Source: Lachnospiraceae bacterium
GTDB taxonomy: Bacteria; Bacillota; Clostridia; Lachnospirales; Lachnospiraceae
Reading direction: 5' to 3'
Assembly: GCA_017441585.1 (NCBI GenBank)
Contig: JAFRWW010000012.1
Location: forward strand, 20,825-84,824
DNA: 64,000 nucleotides
Shown here: positions 44,059-52,850 of the stretch, in pieces
Layout of the letters: each line of letters starts with the position of its first letter
Position numbering within the stretch: position 1 is the stretch's first letter
Program-made: the position numbers and the translations under genes
Notes under the pieces: generated by a model
The model's input: only the letters and a program-made list of their open reading frames with translations
Told to the model about the DNA's origin: nothing
The model's database searches: none

Positions 44059-44106
44059 GTCATCCTGAGGATATTTCGATGTCATCCTGAGCGAAGCGAA
44101 GGATCC
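44059..44106 (+). repeat. Interspersed mini-hairpin repeat, copy R6 with partial copy
   Basis: A partial unit GTCATCCTGAGG (44059) is followed by a full copy GTCATCCTGA-GCGAAGC-GAAGGATCC at 44081-44106. It lies in the 168-nt leader region before the SDR gene at 44180, which otherwise shows only the ribosome site. Confidence 0.75.
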
Positions 44107-44179
44107 TGAAAGAAAACGCACATTAATAAATTTGGCAGAAAATTCATAAATGTACGACCATTGATAAAGGAGTCTGAAT

Positions 44180-44965
44180 ATGAAAAACCGAAAAGCCTAT
44201 GCAGTAATAACAGGTGCCAGCTCCGGTATAGGAGCGGCCTTTGCCCCTCTGCTTGCAAAGGAGGGATATTCCCTCATATTGACGGCGCGGCGCAAGGACA
44301 GGCTGGAGGAGATACAAAAGCAGACAGAGCCTTTTTTGCATCCTGATGCCATATGCCTCGTTCATCCCATGGATGTGACCGATCCTAACGCCTGTGACAG
44401 GCTCATGGACATGATCAGGGATGTAAATGTGGGCGTGTTCATAAATAACGCGGGCTTTGGAGACTGTGGTGATTTTTTGGACACCGACGTGGCGAAGGAA
44501 ATGGACATGATCGACGTGAACGTTAAGGCGTTGCATTATCTCACAAAAAAAGTACTGGATAAGTTCAGGCAGCAGAAGATGGGATATCTGCTTAACGTGG
44601 GATCCGTGGCGGGACTCATGCCGGCGGGACCCTATATGGCTGCCTATTACGCCTCAAAGGCCTATGTGGTATCCCTGACACGTGCAATCCAAAAAGAACT
44701 TAAGGACAGGCGCAGCAGGATATATGTGGGCTGTTTGTGCCCCGGCCCCGTGGATACGGAGTTTAATCAGGTGGCAAATGCACAATTCTCAATGCCTGCC
44801 ATCAGCGCCGATAGCTGTGCATCCTATGCCATTAAAAAAATGAAGCAGAAACAGGCTGTGATAATCCCTTCCTTTGGGGTGAGGGTCCTTATGGCCCTGG
44901 CCTATGTTGTCCCCGTGCCGATCATTATACATATGATCAGCAGGGTTCAACTGAGAAAAAAATAA
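44180..44965 (+). CDS. Short-chain dehydrogenase/reductase
   Basis: A 261-residue SDR: the NAD(P)-binding TGASSGIG at about residues 13-20, ARRKDRLEEI (Arg pair suggesting NADPH), NNAGFGD, and the active-site SVAGLMPAG...YYASK, with PGPVDTEF after it. The hydrophobic C-terminal tail (VLMALAYVVPVPIIIHMI) may touch the membrane, as in the DltE-like SDR subgroup. AAGGAG precedes ATG. Substrate unknown. Confidence 0.9.
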   Translation: MKNRKAYAVITGASSGIGAAFAPLLAKEGYSLILTARRKDRLEEIQKQTEPFLHPDAICLVHPMDVTDPNACDRLMDMIRDVNVGVFINNAGFGDCGDFLDTDVAKEMDMIDVNVKALHYLTKKVLDKFRQQKMGYLLNVGSVAGLMPAGPYMAAYYASKAYVVSLTRAIQKELKDRRSRIYVGCLCPGPVDTEFNQVANAQFSMPAISADSCASYAIKKMKQKQAVIIPSFGVRVLMALAYVVPVPIIIHMISRVQLRKK

Positions 44966-44978
44966 ACTGGTAAAAAGC

Positions 44979-45037
44979 GTCCTTCTGAGTGAAGTTAAAT
45001 TGGTAAAAAAGTCATTCTGAGCGTAGCGAAGAATCTT
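44979..45037 (+). repeat. Interspersed mini-hairpin repeat, copy R7 with degenerate copy
   Basis: A degenerate unit GTCCTTCTGAGTGAAG (44979) precedes a full copy GTCATTCTGA-GCGTAGC-GAAGAATCT (45011-45037), each preceded by CTGGTAAAAA or TTGGTAAAAA. The centre is GC-GTA-GC. It lies 59 nt before the phosphohexomutase start. Confidence 0.75.
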
Positions 45038-45096
45038 ATGGAAATTTTTGTGTTAATGATTTGAAAAATAATATAGTTCACAGAGGAGATATATAG

Positions 45097-46827
45097 ATGG
45101 ATTACAGAAAAGAATACGAGTTTTGGTTAAACGATCCCTACTTTGATGAAGATACAAAGGCGGAGCTTAAGGCTATCGCGGGAGATGAAAAGGAGATCGA
45201 GGACAGATTTTACAGAGAACTGGAATTCGGAACAGGAGGCCTGAGAGGCGTTCTGGGAGCCGGCACCAACCGCATGAACATATATGTGGTCAGAAAGGCT
45301 ACACAGGGTCTTTCAAATTATATAAAAAAGGCCGGAACGCAGGATAAAGGCGTGGCCATATCCTTTGACTCCAGACGTATGTCACCGGAGTTTGCGGACG
45401 AGGCGGCTCTCAATTTCGCGGCAAACGGGATAAAGGCCTATGTCTTTGACAGCCTTCATCCTACCCCCATGCTTTCTTACGCAGTGAGGGAACTCAACTG
45501 CACAGCGGGAGTCATGATCACAGCCAGTCACAATCCACCCGAGTATAACGGCTACAAGGTTTACTGGGAGGACGGAGCCCAGATCACCGCTCCCAGGGAT
45601 AAAGAGATAATTAGCGAGGTGCTGGCTGTGACGGACTATGCACAGGTTCTTTCTATGGAAAAGGAAGAAGCCATGGCAAAGGGTCTGTATGAAGTCATCT
45701 CTTCTGAGCTGGATGATAAATATATGGAAGAGCTTAAAAAGCAGATCATACATCCCGAGCTGATACATGAGGCTGCGGATAAGCTGAAGATCGTGTATAC
45801 ACCTTTTAACGGAACGGGCAATCTCCCCGTGAGACGCATACTTAAGGAACTGGGATTTAAAAATGTGTACGTGGTTCACGAGCAGGAGAATCCGGATCCC
45901 GATTTCACCACCCTGGAGTATCCCAATCCCGAGGATCCCAAGGCCTTTACCCTGGCTCTTAAGCTGGCTAAGGAAAAGGATGCGGACATAGTGCTGGCCA
46001 CGGACCCCGATGCGGACAGGCTGGGCATATATGCCAAGGATAAGGAATCCGGTGAATATATTCCCTTTACCGGAAATATGTCGGGAATGGTCATCGCAGA
46101 GTATATTTTAAGGGAGAGAAGATCTCTTGGCATCATGCCGGAAAATCCCGCTCTGGTAACTACCATCGTCACCACCAATCTGGCACCGGTGGTGGCAAAG
46201 AATTATGACGTAGCCTGCATCGAGACCCTTACCGGCTTTAAATACATAGGAGAGCAGATCAAGTGGTTCAAGGAGAGGAATACTTTTAATTATGTATTCG
46301 GTCTGGAAGAGTCCTACGGCTGTCTGGCAGGCACACATTCACGTGATAAGGACGCCGTGGTGGCAGTAATGTGTCTGTGCGAGGTAGCTGCTTACTGCGC
46401 TTGTAAGGGCATCACTCTCTGGGATGAGATGAAGAGAATATATGAAGAGTACGGTTATTTCAGGGAGGGCATCCATACTGTCACCTTAAAGGGCATAGAC
46501 GGCGCCCGTCAGATAAAGGCCATAATGGATAAAAACCGTACCACTCCCGCAAAGGAGATAGGAGGACTTAAGGTCCTGGCCCTCAGGGATTATAAGACAG
46601 GGGAGAGGACGGATCTGCTCACAGGTGAAAAGAGCCGGTTGGAACTGCCTGAGTCAAATGTCCTTTATTTCGAACTGGAAAATGATTCCTGGTGCTGTGT
46701 CAGACCTTCCGGAACCGAGCCCAAGATCAAGTTTTACATGGGCGTCAAGGGAACTTCCCTTGAGGATTCCGAGGGAAAGCTTGAATCTCTCAAGGCTGAT
46801 GTGATCGAAAAGCTTTCAAAAGAATGA
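45097..46827 (+). CDS. Phosphoglucomutase/phosphomannomutase 1
   Basis: A 576-residue alpha-D-phosphohexomutase that interconverts sugar-1- and sugar-6-phosphates and so feeds nucleotide-sugar synthesis. TASHNPPEYNGYK carries the phosphoserine (S144), LATDPDADRLG the metal site, GLEESYG the sugar-binding loop, and RPSGTEPKIKFY the phosphate site. The length fits the PgcA type. GAGGAG precedes ATG. A second copy follows 86 nt downstream. Confidence 0.94.
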   Translation: MDYRKEYEFWLNDPYFDEDTKAELKAIAGDEKEIEDRFYRELEFGTGGLRGVLGAGTNRMNIYVVRKATQGLSNYIKKAGTQDKGVAISFDSRRMSPEFADEAALNFAANGIKAYVFDSLHPTPMLSYAVRELNCTAGVMITASHNPPEYNGYKVYWEDGAQITAPRDKEIISEVLAVTDYAQVLSMEKEEAMAKGLYEVISSELDDKYMEELKKQIIHPELIHEAADKLKIVYTPFNGTGNLPVRRILKELGFKNVYVVHEQENPDPDFTTLEYPNPEDPKAFTLALKLAKEKDADIVLATDPDADRLGIYAKDKESGEYIPFTGNMSGMVIAEYILRERRSLGIMPENPALVTTIVTTNLAPVVAKNYDVACIETLTGFKYIGEQIKWFKERNTFNYVFGLEESYGCLAGTHSRDKDAVVAVMCLCEVAAYCACKGITLWDEMKRIYEEYGYFREGIHTVTLKGIDGARQIKAIMDKNRTTPAKEIGGLKVLALRDYKTGERTDLLTGEKSRLELPESNVLYFELENDSWCCVRPSGTEPKIKFYMGVKGTSLEDSEGKLESLKADVIEKLSKE

Positions 46828-46842
46828 GAAAAGTGCTAAAGA

Positions 46843-46871
46843 TTGAATAATCATGGCGTTTATGATAAAAT
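46843..46871 (+). promoter_or_regulatory. Promoter of phosphohexomutase 2
   Basis: TTGAAT (46843-46848), 17-nt spacer, TAAAAT (46866-46871), 42 nt before the start codon at 46914. The second mutase therefore probably has its own transcript. Confidence 0.5.
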
Positions 46872-46913
46872 GAGGGGTAGTTTTTTTATCAAAGAACAGG
46901 AGGTATTTGGGGT

Positions 46914-48596
46914 ATGTACAATAAAGAATTTGAGCGCTGGCTTTCATATGATCTGGAGGATCCGGATTTGAAACCGGAACTGATGGGGATTCAGGGTAAT
47001 GATGATGAGATAAAGGAGCGTTTCGCTGTATCATTGAAGTTTGGCACCGCAGGTCTTCGCGGCACGCTTGGCGCCGGCACCAACAGGATGAACATCTGGG
47101 TGGTACGCCAGGCTACACAGGGACTGGCAAACTGGGTTCTGACCCAGGGTGGCACACAGACCGTGGCCATATCCTATGACAGCCGTTTAAAGAGCGATGT
47201 GTTTTCCAAGGAAGCAGCGGGAGTCTTGGCTGCCAACGGCATAAAGGTACGTATCTATGATGCGCTGATGCCCGTTCCGGCTTTGAGTTTTGCCACCCGC
47301 TATTATAACTGCAACGCAGGCATAATGGTGACGGCTTCTCATAATCCCGCCAAGTATAACGGCTACAAGGCATACGGCCCCGACGGCTGCCAGATGACGG
47401 ATGACGCCGCAGCCATAGTATATGATGAGATACAAAAGACCGATGTGCTCACCGGAGCAAAGGTCATGTCCTTTGCCGAGGGTGTGGAAAAGGGTCTTAT
47501 AAGATTTGTGGGAGATGACTGCAAGAAGGCTTTCTATGAGGCCATAGAGGCCAGACAGGTAAGACCCGGCGTGGCAAAGGATTCGGGACTTAAACTGGTT
47601 TATTCGCCCCTTAACGGAAGCGGCCTTGTACCCGTGACAAAAGTGCTTTCCGATATTGGCATCACCGATATCACCATCGTGCCCGAGCAGGAATATCCAA
47701 ACGGATATTTCACCACTGCGCCTTATCCCAATCCTGAGATTTTTGAGGCTCTTAAATACGGATTGGAACTGGCGAAAAAGACCGGCGCCGATCTGATGCT
47801 GGCTACGGATCCCGACGCCGACAGAGTGGGCATAGCCATGAAGTGTCCCGACGGCAGTTATGAGCTGGTTTCCGGTAATGAGATGGGAGTATTGCTCCTT
47901 GATTATATCTGCGCAGGCCGTAAGGAACAGGGTACCATGCCTGAGAATCCTGTGGCAGTCATGTCTCTGGTTTCCACGCCTCTGGCAGATGCTGTGGCTG
48001 AGCACTACGGAGTGGAGCTTCGCCACGTGCTGACGGGCTTTAAGTGGATAGGAGACCAGATCGCGCAGCTTGAGGAAGCGGGACAGGTGGACAGGTTCAT
48101 CTTTGGTTTTGAGGAGAGCTACGGATATCTTGCAGGACCTTATGTCAGGGACAAGGACGCCGTAATAGCATCCATGCTCATCTGTGAGATGGCTGCATAT
48201 TATCGCAGCACGGGATCTTCCATAAAGCAGAGACTGGAAGAGATATATGCCCAGTACGGCCGCTATCTTAATAAGGTGGATTCCTTTGAATTCCCCGGCC
48301 TTTCCGGCATGGATAAGATGTCAGGTATCATGAAGGGCCTTCGTGACAGCGCGCCCTCTGAGTTTGCCGGCATAAAGGTTAATTCGGTTAAGGATTTTGA
48401 AAAGCCCGAGGAGACTGGTCTGCCTAAGGCGAACGTGCTCATATACGGACTGGAGGACGGTTCTTCCGTGATCGTGAGACCCTCCGGTACAGAGCCTAAG
48501 ATAAAGATATATTACACCACCAAGGGTACGGATCTTAAGGATGCGGAGGATAAAAAGGAAAAGCTCGCCGCAGCCTGTGCCCCCATACTTGCCTGA
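46914..48596 (+). CDS. Phosphoglucomutase/phosphomannomutase 2
   Basis: A 560-residue paralogue of the gene at 45097: TASHNPAKYNGYK with phosphoserine S142, LATDPDADRVG, GFEESYG and RPSGTEPKIKIYY. AGGAGG lies 10 nt before ATG 46914. Both copies retain every catalytic motif, so neither is a pseudogene. They may differ in substrate (glucose against mannose or another phosphate) or in regulation. Confidence 0.94.
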   Translation: MYNKEFERWLSYDLEDPDLKPELMGIQGNDDEIKERFAVSLKFGTAGLRGTLGAGTNRMNIWVVRQATQGLANWVLTQGGTQTVAISYDSRLKSDVFSKEAAGVLAANGIKVRIYDALMPVPALSFATRYYNCNAGIMVTASHNPAKYNGYKAYGPDGCQMTDDAAAIVYDEIQKTDVLTGAKVMSFAEGVEKGLIRFVGDDCKKAFYEAIEARQVRPGVAKDSGLKLVYSPLNGSGLVPVTKVLSDIGITDITIVPEQEYPNGYFTTAPYPNPEIFEALKYGLELAKKTGADLMLATDPDADRVGIAMKCPDGSYELVSGNEMGVLLLDYICAGRKEQGTMPENPVAVMSLVSTPLADAVAEHYGVELRHVLTGFKWIGDQIAQLEEAGQVDRFIFGFEESYGYLAGPYVRDKDAVIASMLICEMAAYYRSTGSSIKQRLEEIYAQYGRYLNKVDSFEFPGLSGMDKMSGIMKGLRDSAPSEFAGIKVNSVKDFEKPEETGLPKANVLIYGLEDGSSVIVRPSGTEPKIKIYYTTKGTDLKDAEDKKEKLAAACAPILA

Positions 48597-48605
48597 GAAA
48601 GTTTT

Positions 48606-49877
48606 TTGGATAATACAAAATTAAAAAAATTTAAATATTTAATGATGCTGATACTTGCAGCCCTGGCTTTGATATCACTCATCCAGGGCTGTAAGAATGC
48701 AATACAGTACAGTCAGGATTTTCAGTGGGATGCGGCTAAGGTGCTCACTTTGAGGATGAATCCTTATGATCTTTCCCTAAATCCCACGGATGAGCTCAAG
48801 GCCCTGGGATATGAGGAATATTACCTACAGATGGAGGCGAACCAGTTTCCCTCCCTTTTGTGGATACTGTTTCCTTATACGCTTTTACCGCCACTTGCGG
48901 CGAGGTACGCCTGGCTTTTTTCGAATCTGGTATTTACAGCCCTGCTTGCCTGGCTTTTTTATAAATTGTTTTTTAAACCCGGAAACAGGGATGAGTTTAT
49001 CATAGTCACCCTGGCCATGATATCCGGTATGCCCTGGCGGAATCACATAGGCGTGGGCCAGCATACCATATTTGCGTTAACCTTCTTTCTTTTGTCCGTA
49101 ACCCTTTGTAAAAGCGCAAAGGATAATACCGGAGGCAGGAAATGGCTGTTATTTTTTCTTTCGGCCTTTTGTCTTGCTGTATCGTTTTTTAAATATACAC
49201 TGACGGCCCCTCTGGCCCTTTATTATGTGTATAAGCGAAGATATGACATTCTTGGTCTGGCGGTGCTGCCACATATAATCCTGACGGCATTTTCCGCCCG
49301 GTGGCTTAATGACAGTTTCATGAATATGATAAAAAAGCCCCTTCAGGTGGCCTCATGGCTGGCAGGAGGGGGAAGCCTTGACATAGGCGCCGTTATCGGC
49401 AGCATTTCCCCTTCTCTGGCTTCAAAGTCGGTACTTTTGACCGGCGTATTCATGGCTTTGCTTTTTGTATATGTCCTCATGATCCCGGCGGGCTTTGACA
49501 GGGAGCTTTTGACGGTACTTACGCTGTGGTCCATGGTGATCACCTATCACAGGATATATGATTATTTTGTCCTGGCATTATGTGCACCAGGAGTGTGGCT
49601 CATCGCATCGGCCCTCATCAGAAATGGACAGACCGATGCGTCGGAGGATGAAAAGGACAATGCGCGGGAAGGGGATCTTATAAGCCGGGTGTTAAAAAGT
49701 CCGGATATGATCCTGTACCTGGCGGCCCTGCTGGTGATATTTTATCTCATCAGGGTGTTTCATGAGGCTGTATTCATCATGGTGGCAGCGGGTGTGTTGT
49801 ACTACGCCCTGACCATTTTTATGACTGTTGGATTGTGGAGCCAATTACATTTCTCGAAACGAAGTGGAGAGAAATAG
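48606..49877 (+). CDS. GT87/DUF2029-like polytopic glycosyltransferase
   Basis: A 423-residue protein with about 10 spans. An early outer loop has YSQDFQWDAAKVLTLRMNPY with its Asp motif, and EANQFPSLLWILFPYTLLPP is typical of this GT-C family, which transfers sugars (mannose in known members) from polyprenyl phosphate. TTG 48606 is the best start because it keeps the hydrophilic head and lies 9 nt after the upstream stop; ATG 48642 is possible. The stop is followed at once by the kissing-hairpin element B. Confidence 0.8.
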   Translation: MDNTKLKKFKYLMMLILAALALISLIQGCKNAIQYSQDFQWDAAKVLTLRMNPYDLSLNPTDELKALGYEEYYLQMEANQFPSLLWILFPYTLLPPLAARYAWLFSNLVFTALLAWLFYKLFFKPGNRDEFIIVTLAMISGMPWRNHIGVGQHTIFALTFFLLSVTLCKSAKDNTGGRKWLLFFLSAFCLAVSFFKYTLTAPLALYYVYKRRYDILGLAVLPHIILTAFSARWLNDSFMNMIKKPLQVASWLAGGGSLDIGAVIGSISPSLASKSVLLTGVFMALLFVYVLMIPAGFDRELLTVLTLWSMVITYHRIYDYFVLALCAPGVWLIASALIRNGQTDASEDEKDNAREGDLISRVLKSPDMILYLAALLVIFYLIRVFHEAVFIMVAAGVLYYALTIFMTVGLWSQLHFSKRSGEK

Positions 49878-49883
49878 TTGGTT

Positions 49884-49951
49884 GTTTCTCCTATCGGAGA
49901 AACTTTGATGTCCTCAAAGCCGGACGGCTCCCCCGATTAGAAATCGGGGGC
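49884..49951 (+). repeat. Kissing-hairpin element, copy B
   Basis: Hairpin 1: GTTTCTCC/GGAGAAAC around TATC (49884-49903). Hairpin 2: TTTGA/TCAAA with loop TGTCC (49904-49918). Hairpin 3: GCC/GGC with loop GGAC (49919-49928), complementary to the previous loop. Hairpin 4: CCCCCGATT/AATCGGGGG with loop AGA (49930-49950). Same plan as copy A at 5611 with paired substitutions in hairpins 1 and 4 and in the loop-loop helix. It begins 7 nt after a stop codon. The rest of the gap to 50051 is AT-rich with only a ribosome site. Confidence 0.65.
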
Positions 49952-50051
49952 GGAAATGGACATCCGACAAATCGAAAAAGAATAGATTACGAAACAGAAG
50001 AAAAAGTCAGTCAGATATAAACAGAGGTTTATAGAGGAGGAGCAGAAAGTT

Positions 50052-50591
50052 TTGAAAATTGAGAAGGCGGCGGATAAAAAGAGCGGACTTTTGATGCAGA
50101 TATTTAAATTTGTGATAGTGGGAGGTCTCTCCTTTGTCATTGACTTTGTGATATATTCCGTCATGGTATATACCTTCGGATGCAATCTGTATGTCTCCGC
50201 TTTTTTCGGATTCACCATATCACTCATATTTAACTATCTGGCCAGCATGGCCTTTGTATTTCAGAGAAAGGATGACGCCAGTCGCACAAAGGAGTTTATC
50301 ATATTTGCGGTTCTTTCGGTGATAGGACTGGGACTTAATGAGATCATCATCTGGGTGTGCGTGCTGATAAACGATCATTTTGTGGCCGGACAGACCAATT
50401 TTTTTGCCATGGCTGTCAATTGGATCAACAGCCTCATAGACGGTATGGCCTCATGGGCTTATTCCCTGATGCATAAGGAATATGAGGCTGTGGACTGGGT
50501 GCCCATCGAGGCAAAGGTAGTGGCTACGGCTGTGGTGATGGTATACAATTTTGTGACCAGAAAGATCTTTTTGGAAAAGAAAGATGCCTGA
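50052..50591 (+). CDS. GtrA-family membrane protein
   Basis: A 179-residue protein with four spans: FKFVIVGGLSFVIDFVIYSV, FFGFTISLIFNYLASMAFVF, FAVLSVIGLGLNEIIIWVCV and VVATAVVMVYNFVTRKIFL. GtrA proteins are thought to move polyprenyl-phosphate sugars across the membrane for GT-C enzymes. An insert of about 45 residues between spans 3 and 4 makes it longer than the usual 120-140 residues. TTG 50052 follows GGAGGAG by about 9 nt. Overlaps the next gene by 8 nt. Confidence 0.88.
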   Translation: MKIEKAADKKSGLLMQIFKFVIVGGLSFVIDFVIYSVMVYTFGCNLYVSAFFGFTISLIFNYLASMAFVFQRKDDASRTKEFIIFAVLSVIGLGLNEIIIWVCVLINDHFVAGQTNFFAMAVNWINSLIDGMASWAYSLMHKEYEAVDWVPIEAKVVATAVVMVYNFVTRKIFLEKKDA

Positions 50592-51885
50592 TATAAAGAA
50601 TAAGACCTTATCGTATCTGAAGAGAAACGGAGTCAGAAAGACACTGCGCATGTGTATTCAACGTCTTAGGGAAGAGAGAGCCGAGAGCGGTTATGACGCC
50701 TCTTTTAAGGCTTCCAGGGTGACGGCCGAAGAACTTACATTGCAGAGGGAAGAAAAGTGGGATACAAAGCCTTATCTGTCGGTGGTGATACCTGCCTATG
50801 AGCCTTTGGAGGATCATTTCAGGACCCTTCTTGATTCGCTTCTGATACAGAGCTTTGAGAATTTTGAGGTGATCATTGCCGATGCATCCTCAAACGAAGA
50901 TATAAAGCTGTTGCTTGGCGAATATGATGATGAGAGATTGGTTTACATAAAACTTAAATCCAACGGCGGGATATCTGATAACACCAATGAAGGTCTTCGT
51001 CATGCAAAAGGCAGCGCGGTGGTATTTTGCGACCATGACGACTTCATGGAGCCGGATGCCCTCTATCATGTGGCAAAGGCCCTTAACGACGGAGCCAGGC
51101 TGGTCTATACGGATGAGGACAAATATGAGGAGACTTCTCCCGGGGAGGGCAGGTTTTACCGTCCGAATATAAAACCGGATTTTGATTATGACCTGCTTTT
51201 GTCCAACAATTATATAAGTCATTTGTGCGCCGTGGATATGGAACTGGTCAAAAGTCTGGGAGGATTGAGGAATAAATATGACGGATCCCAGGATTATGAT
51301 CTGATATTGCGGTGCGTGGACAGGATCCTTGGGGAAAACGGCTTTTACAAGGGCAAGTTATCATCTGTTTACCACGATATCGTACATATACCTAAAGTAC
51401 TTTATCACTGGAGGGTCCATTCAAACTCCACTGCTGAGAATCCTCTTTCCAAGGATTATGCATATGAGGCCGGACGCATGGCGCTTATTCATCATCTTAA
51501 GAACAGGCGGTTAAATGCTTCGGTTAAGCATTCCGAGCACTTGGGCTTTTATACGGTAAGGTATAAGGATGCTTTTCCGGAGGATGAACTGGAGTTTAAT
51601 ATCCCCGAGGGTTTAAGGGAACTGACGGGGGATGTGAAAAAAGCGGCAGCGGGCTATTTTTCAAGGCCTGAGGTGGACGCGGTGGTCTTCCGTATCATAG
51701 ACAAAAGCGGCAGGATCGAAGAGGGTGCAGGGAAAGGCCGTAAATGGTGGGATTCAGGCGTCATGCACCGTCTGGCTGTCAATACCGATCTTAAGGATGT
51801 CGAAGGCTGTGCCTACTGTGTGCGAAAGGGACATACCGGAGGGCTTATTGTGTATGTGCCCGGAATTGTATTAAAGAGAGTGTAA
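50584..51885 (+). CDS. GT2 glycosyltransferase
   Basis: A 433-residue protein with an N-terminal extension of about 60 residues, then YLSVVIPAYEPLEDHFRTLL, IIADASSNED, GGISDNTNEGLRHAKG and the DXD segment VVFCDHDDFMEPDAL. Later YDGSQDYDLILR and PKVLYHWRVHSNST are typical of rhamnan/O-antigen GT2 enzymes. The last 100 residues are less conserved and may be a second domain. Donor unknown. Confidence 0.87.
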   Translation: MPDIKNKTLSYLKRNGVRKTLRMCIQRLREERAESGYDASFKASRVTAEELTLQREEKWDTKPYLSVVIPAYEPLEDHFRTLLDSLLIQSFENFEVIIADASSNEDIKLLLGEYDDERLVYIKLKSNGGISDNTNEGLRHAKGSAVVFCDHDDFMEPDALYHVAKALNDGARLVYTDEDKYEETSPGEGRFYRPNIKPDFDYDLLLSNNYISHLCAVDMELVKSLGGLRNKYDGSQDYDLILRCVDRILGENGFYKGKLSSVYHDIVHIPKVLYHWRVHSNSTAENPLSKDYAYEAGRMALIHHLKNRRLNASVKHSEHLGFYTVRYKDAFPEDELEFNIPEGLRELTGDVKKAAAGYFSRPEVDAVVFRIIDKSGRIEEGAGKGRKWWDSGVMHRLAVNTDLKDVEGCAYCVRKGHTGGLIVYVPGIVLKRV

Positions 51886-52850
51886 TGATGGATGTAAGTG
51901 TGATCATCCCGAATTATAACGGGAAAAAATATATAAAGGACTGTATCACATCCCTTAAGGAGCAGACTATAGCCGACAGGATGGAGATCATACTGGTTGA
52001 CAATGCTTCCGAGGACGGCAGTTCTCTCATGGCCCTTGAGGCTGATGAGAGAGTGATCGTGCTGCCCCTTGATGATAATTACGGCTTTTCAAGGGCTGTA
52101 AATGAAGGCATTAAGCTGGCAAAGGCTCCCTTCGTTCTTTTGATAAATAATGATACGAAGGCGATGCCTGATATGGCTGAGAATCTGCTTAATGCCATAA
52201 AACAGGATGATAACATTTTCTCCGTGGCGTCAAAGATGATACAGATGGATGATCCGGCCCGGCTGGACGGTGCGGGGGATCTTTACAGTGCTTTCGGCTG
52301 GGCATATGCCAGAGGCAAGGATAAGAGTGTGAAGCTTCGCAAATATGAAAAGCCCTGTGAGATCTTTGCGGCCTGCGGCGGCTGCGCCATTTACCGCAAG
52401 AGCATCCTGGATGAGATCGGATATTTTGACGAATATCATTTTGCCTATCTGGAAGATGTGGACATGGGCTACAGAGCCCGGATAATGGGCTACAAAAACG
52501 TATATTGTCCGAAGGCCGTGGTTTATCATGCCGGCAGCGGTGCCAGCGGCAGCAGATATAATGATTTCAAGGTCAGGCTTTCCGCAAGGAATAATGTATA
52601 TATAGTGTTTAAGAATATGCCCCTGCTTCAGCTGATCCTGAACCTGCCCCTCCTTATCATAGGGTTTGGTATCAAGGCTCTGTTCTTTATCGTGAAGGGA
52701 TACGGGCGGCCCTATCTTTCGGGGATCAAGCGCGGGTATCTATTGTGTCATGAAGGACTTCATGTGAATTATGACAGCAGGAACTTTAAGAATTATGTCA
52801 GGATCCAGTTTGATATCTGGGCAGGCATGTTTAAGAGGCTTGTGAATTGA
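51885..52850 (+). CDS. GT2 glycosyltransferase, rhamnosyltransferase-like
   Basis: A 321-residue protein: VSVIIPNYNGKKYIKDCITS, VDNASEDGSS, GFSRAVNEGIKLA, LLINNDTKAMPDM as the DXD site, CGGCAIYRKSILDEIGYFDE and YLEDVDMGYRARIMGY. This series fits the rhamnosyl-type GT2 group. Hydrophobic stretch LLQLILNLPLLIIGFGIKAL near residue 250 may be membrane-associated. Joined to the upstream gene by TAATG and to the next by TTGA. Confidence 0.88.
   Translation: MMDVSVIIPNYNGKKYIKDCITSLKEQTIADRMEIILVDNASEDGSSLMALEADERVIVLPLDDNYGFSRAVNEGIKLAKAPFVLLINNDTKAMPDMAENLLNAIKQDDNIFSVASKMIQMDDPARLDGAGDLYSAFGWAYARGKDKSVKLRKYEKPCEIFAACGGCAIYRKSILDEIGYFDEYHFAYLEDVDMGYRARIMGYKNVYCPKAVVYHAGSGASGSRYNDFKVRLSARNNVYIVFKNMPLLQLILNLPLLIIGFGIKALFFIVKGYGRPYLSGIKRGYLLCHEGLHVNYDSRNFKNYVRIQFDIWAGMFKRLVN

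Noticed and set aside
47187..48026. 279-codon minus-strand open frame inside phosphohexomutase 2
   Set aside because: Antisense of a gene with all catalytic motifs; no independent start signals.
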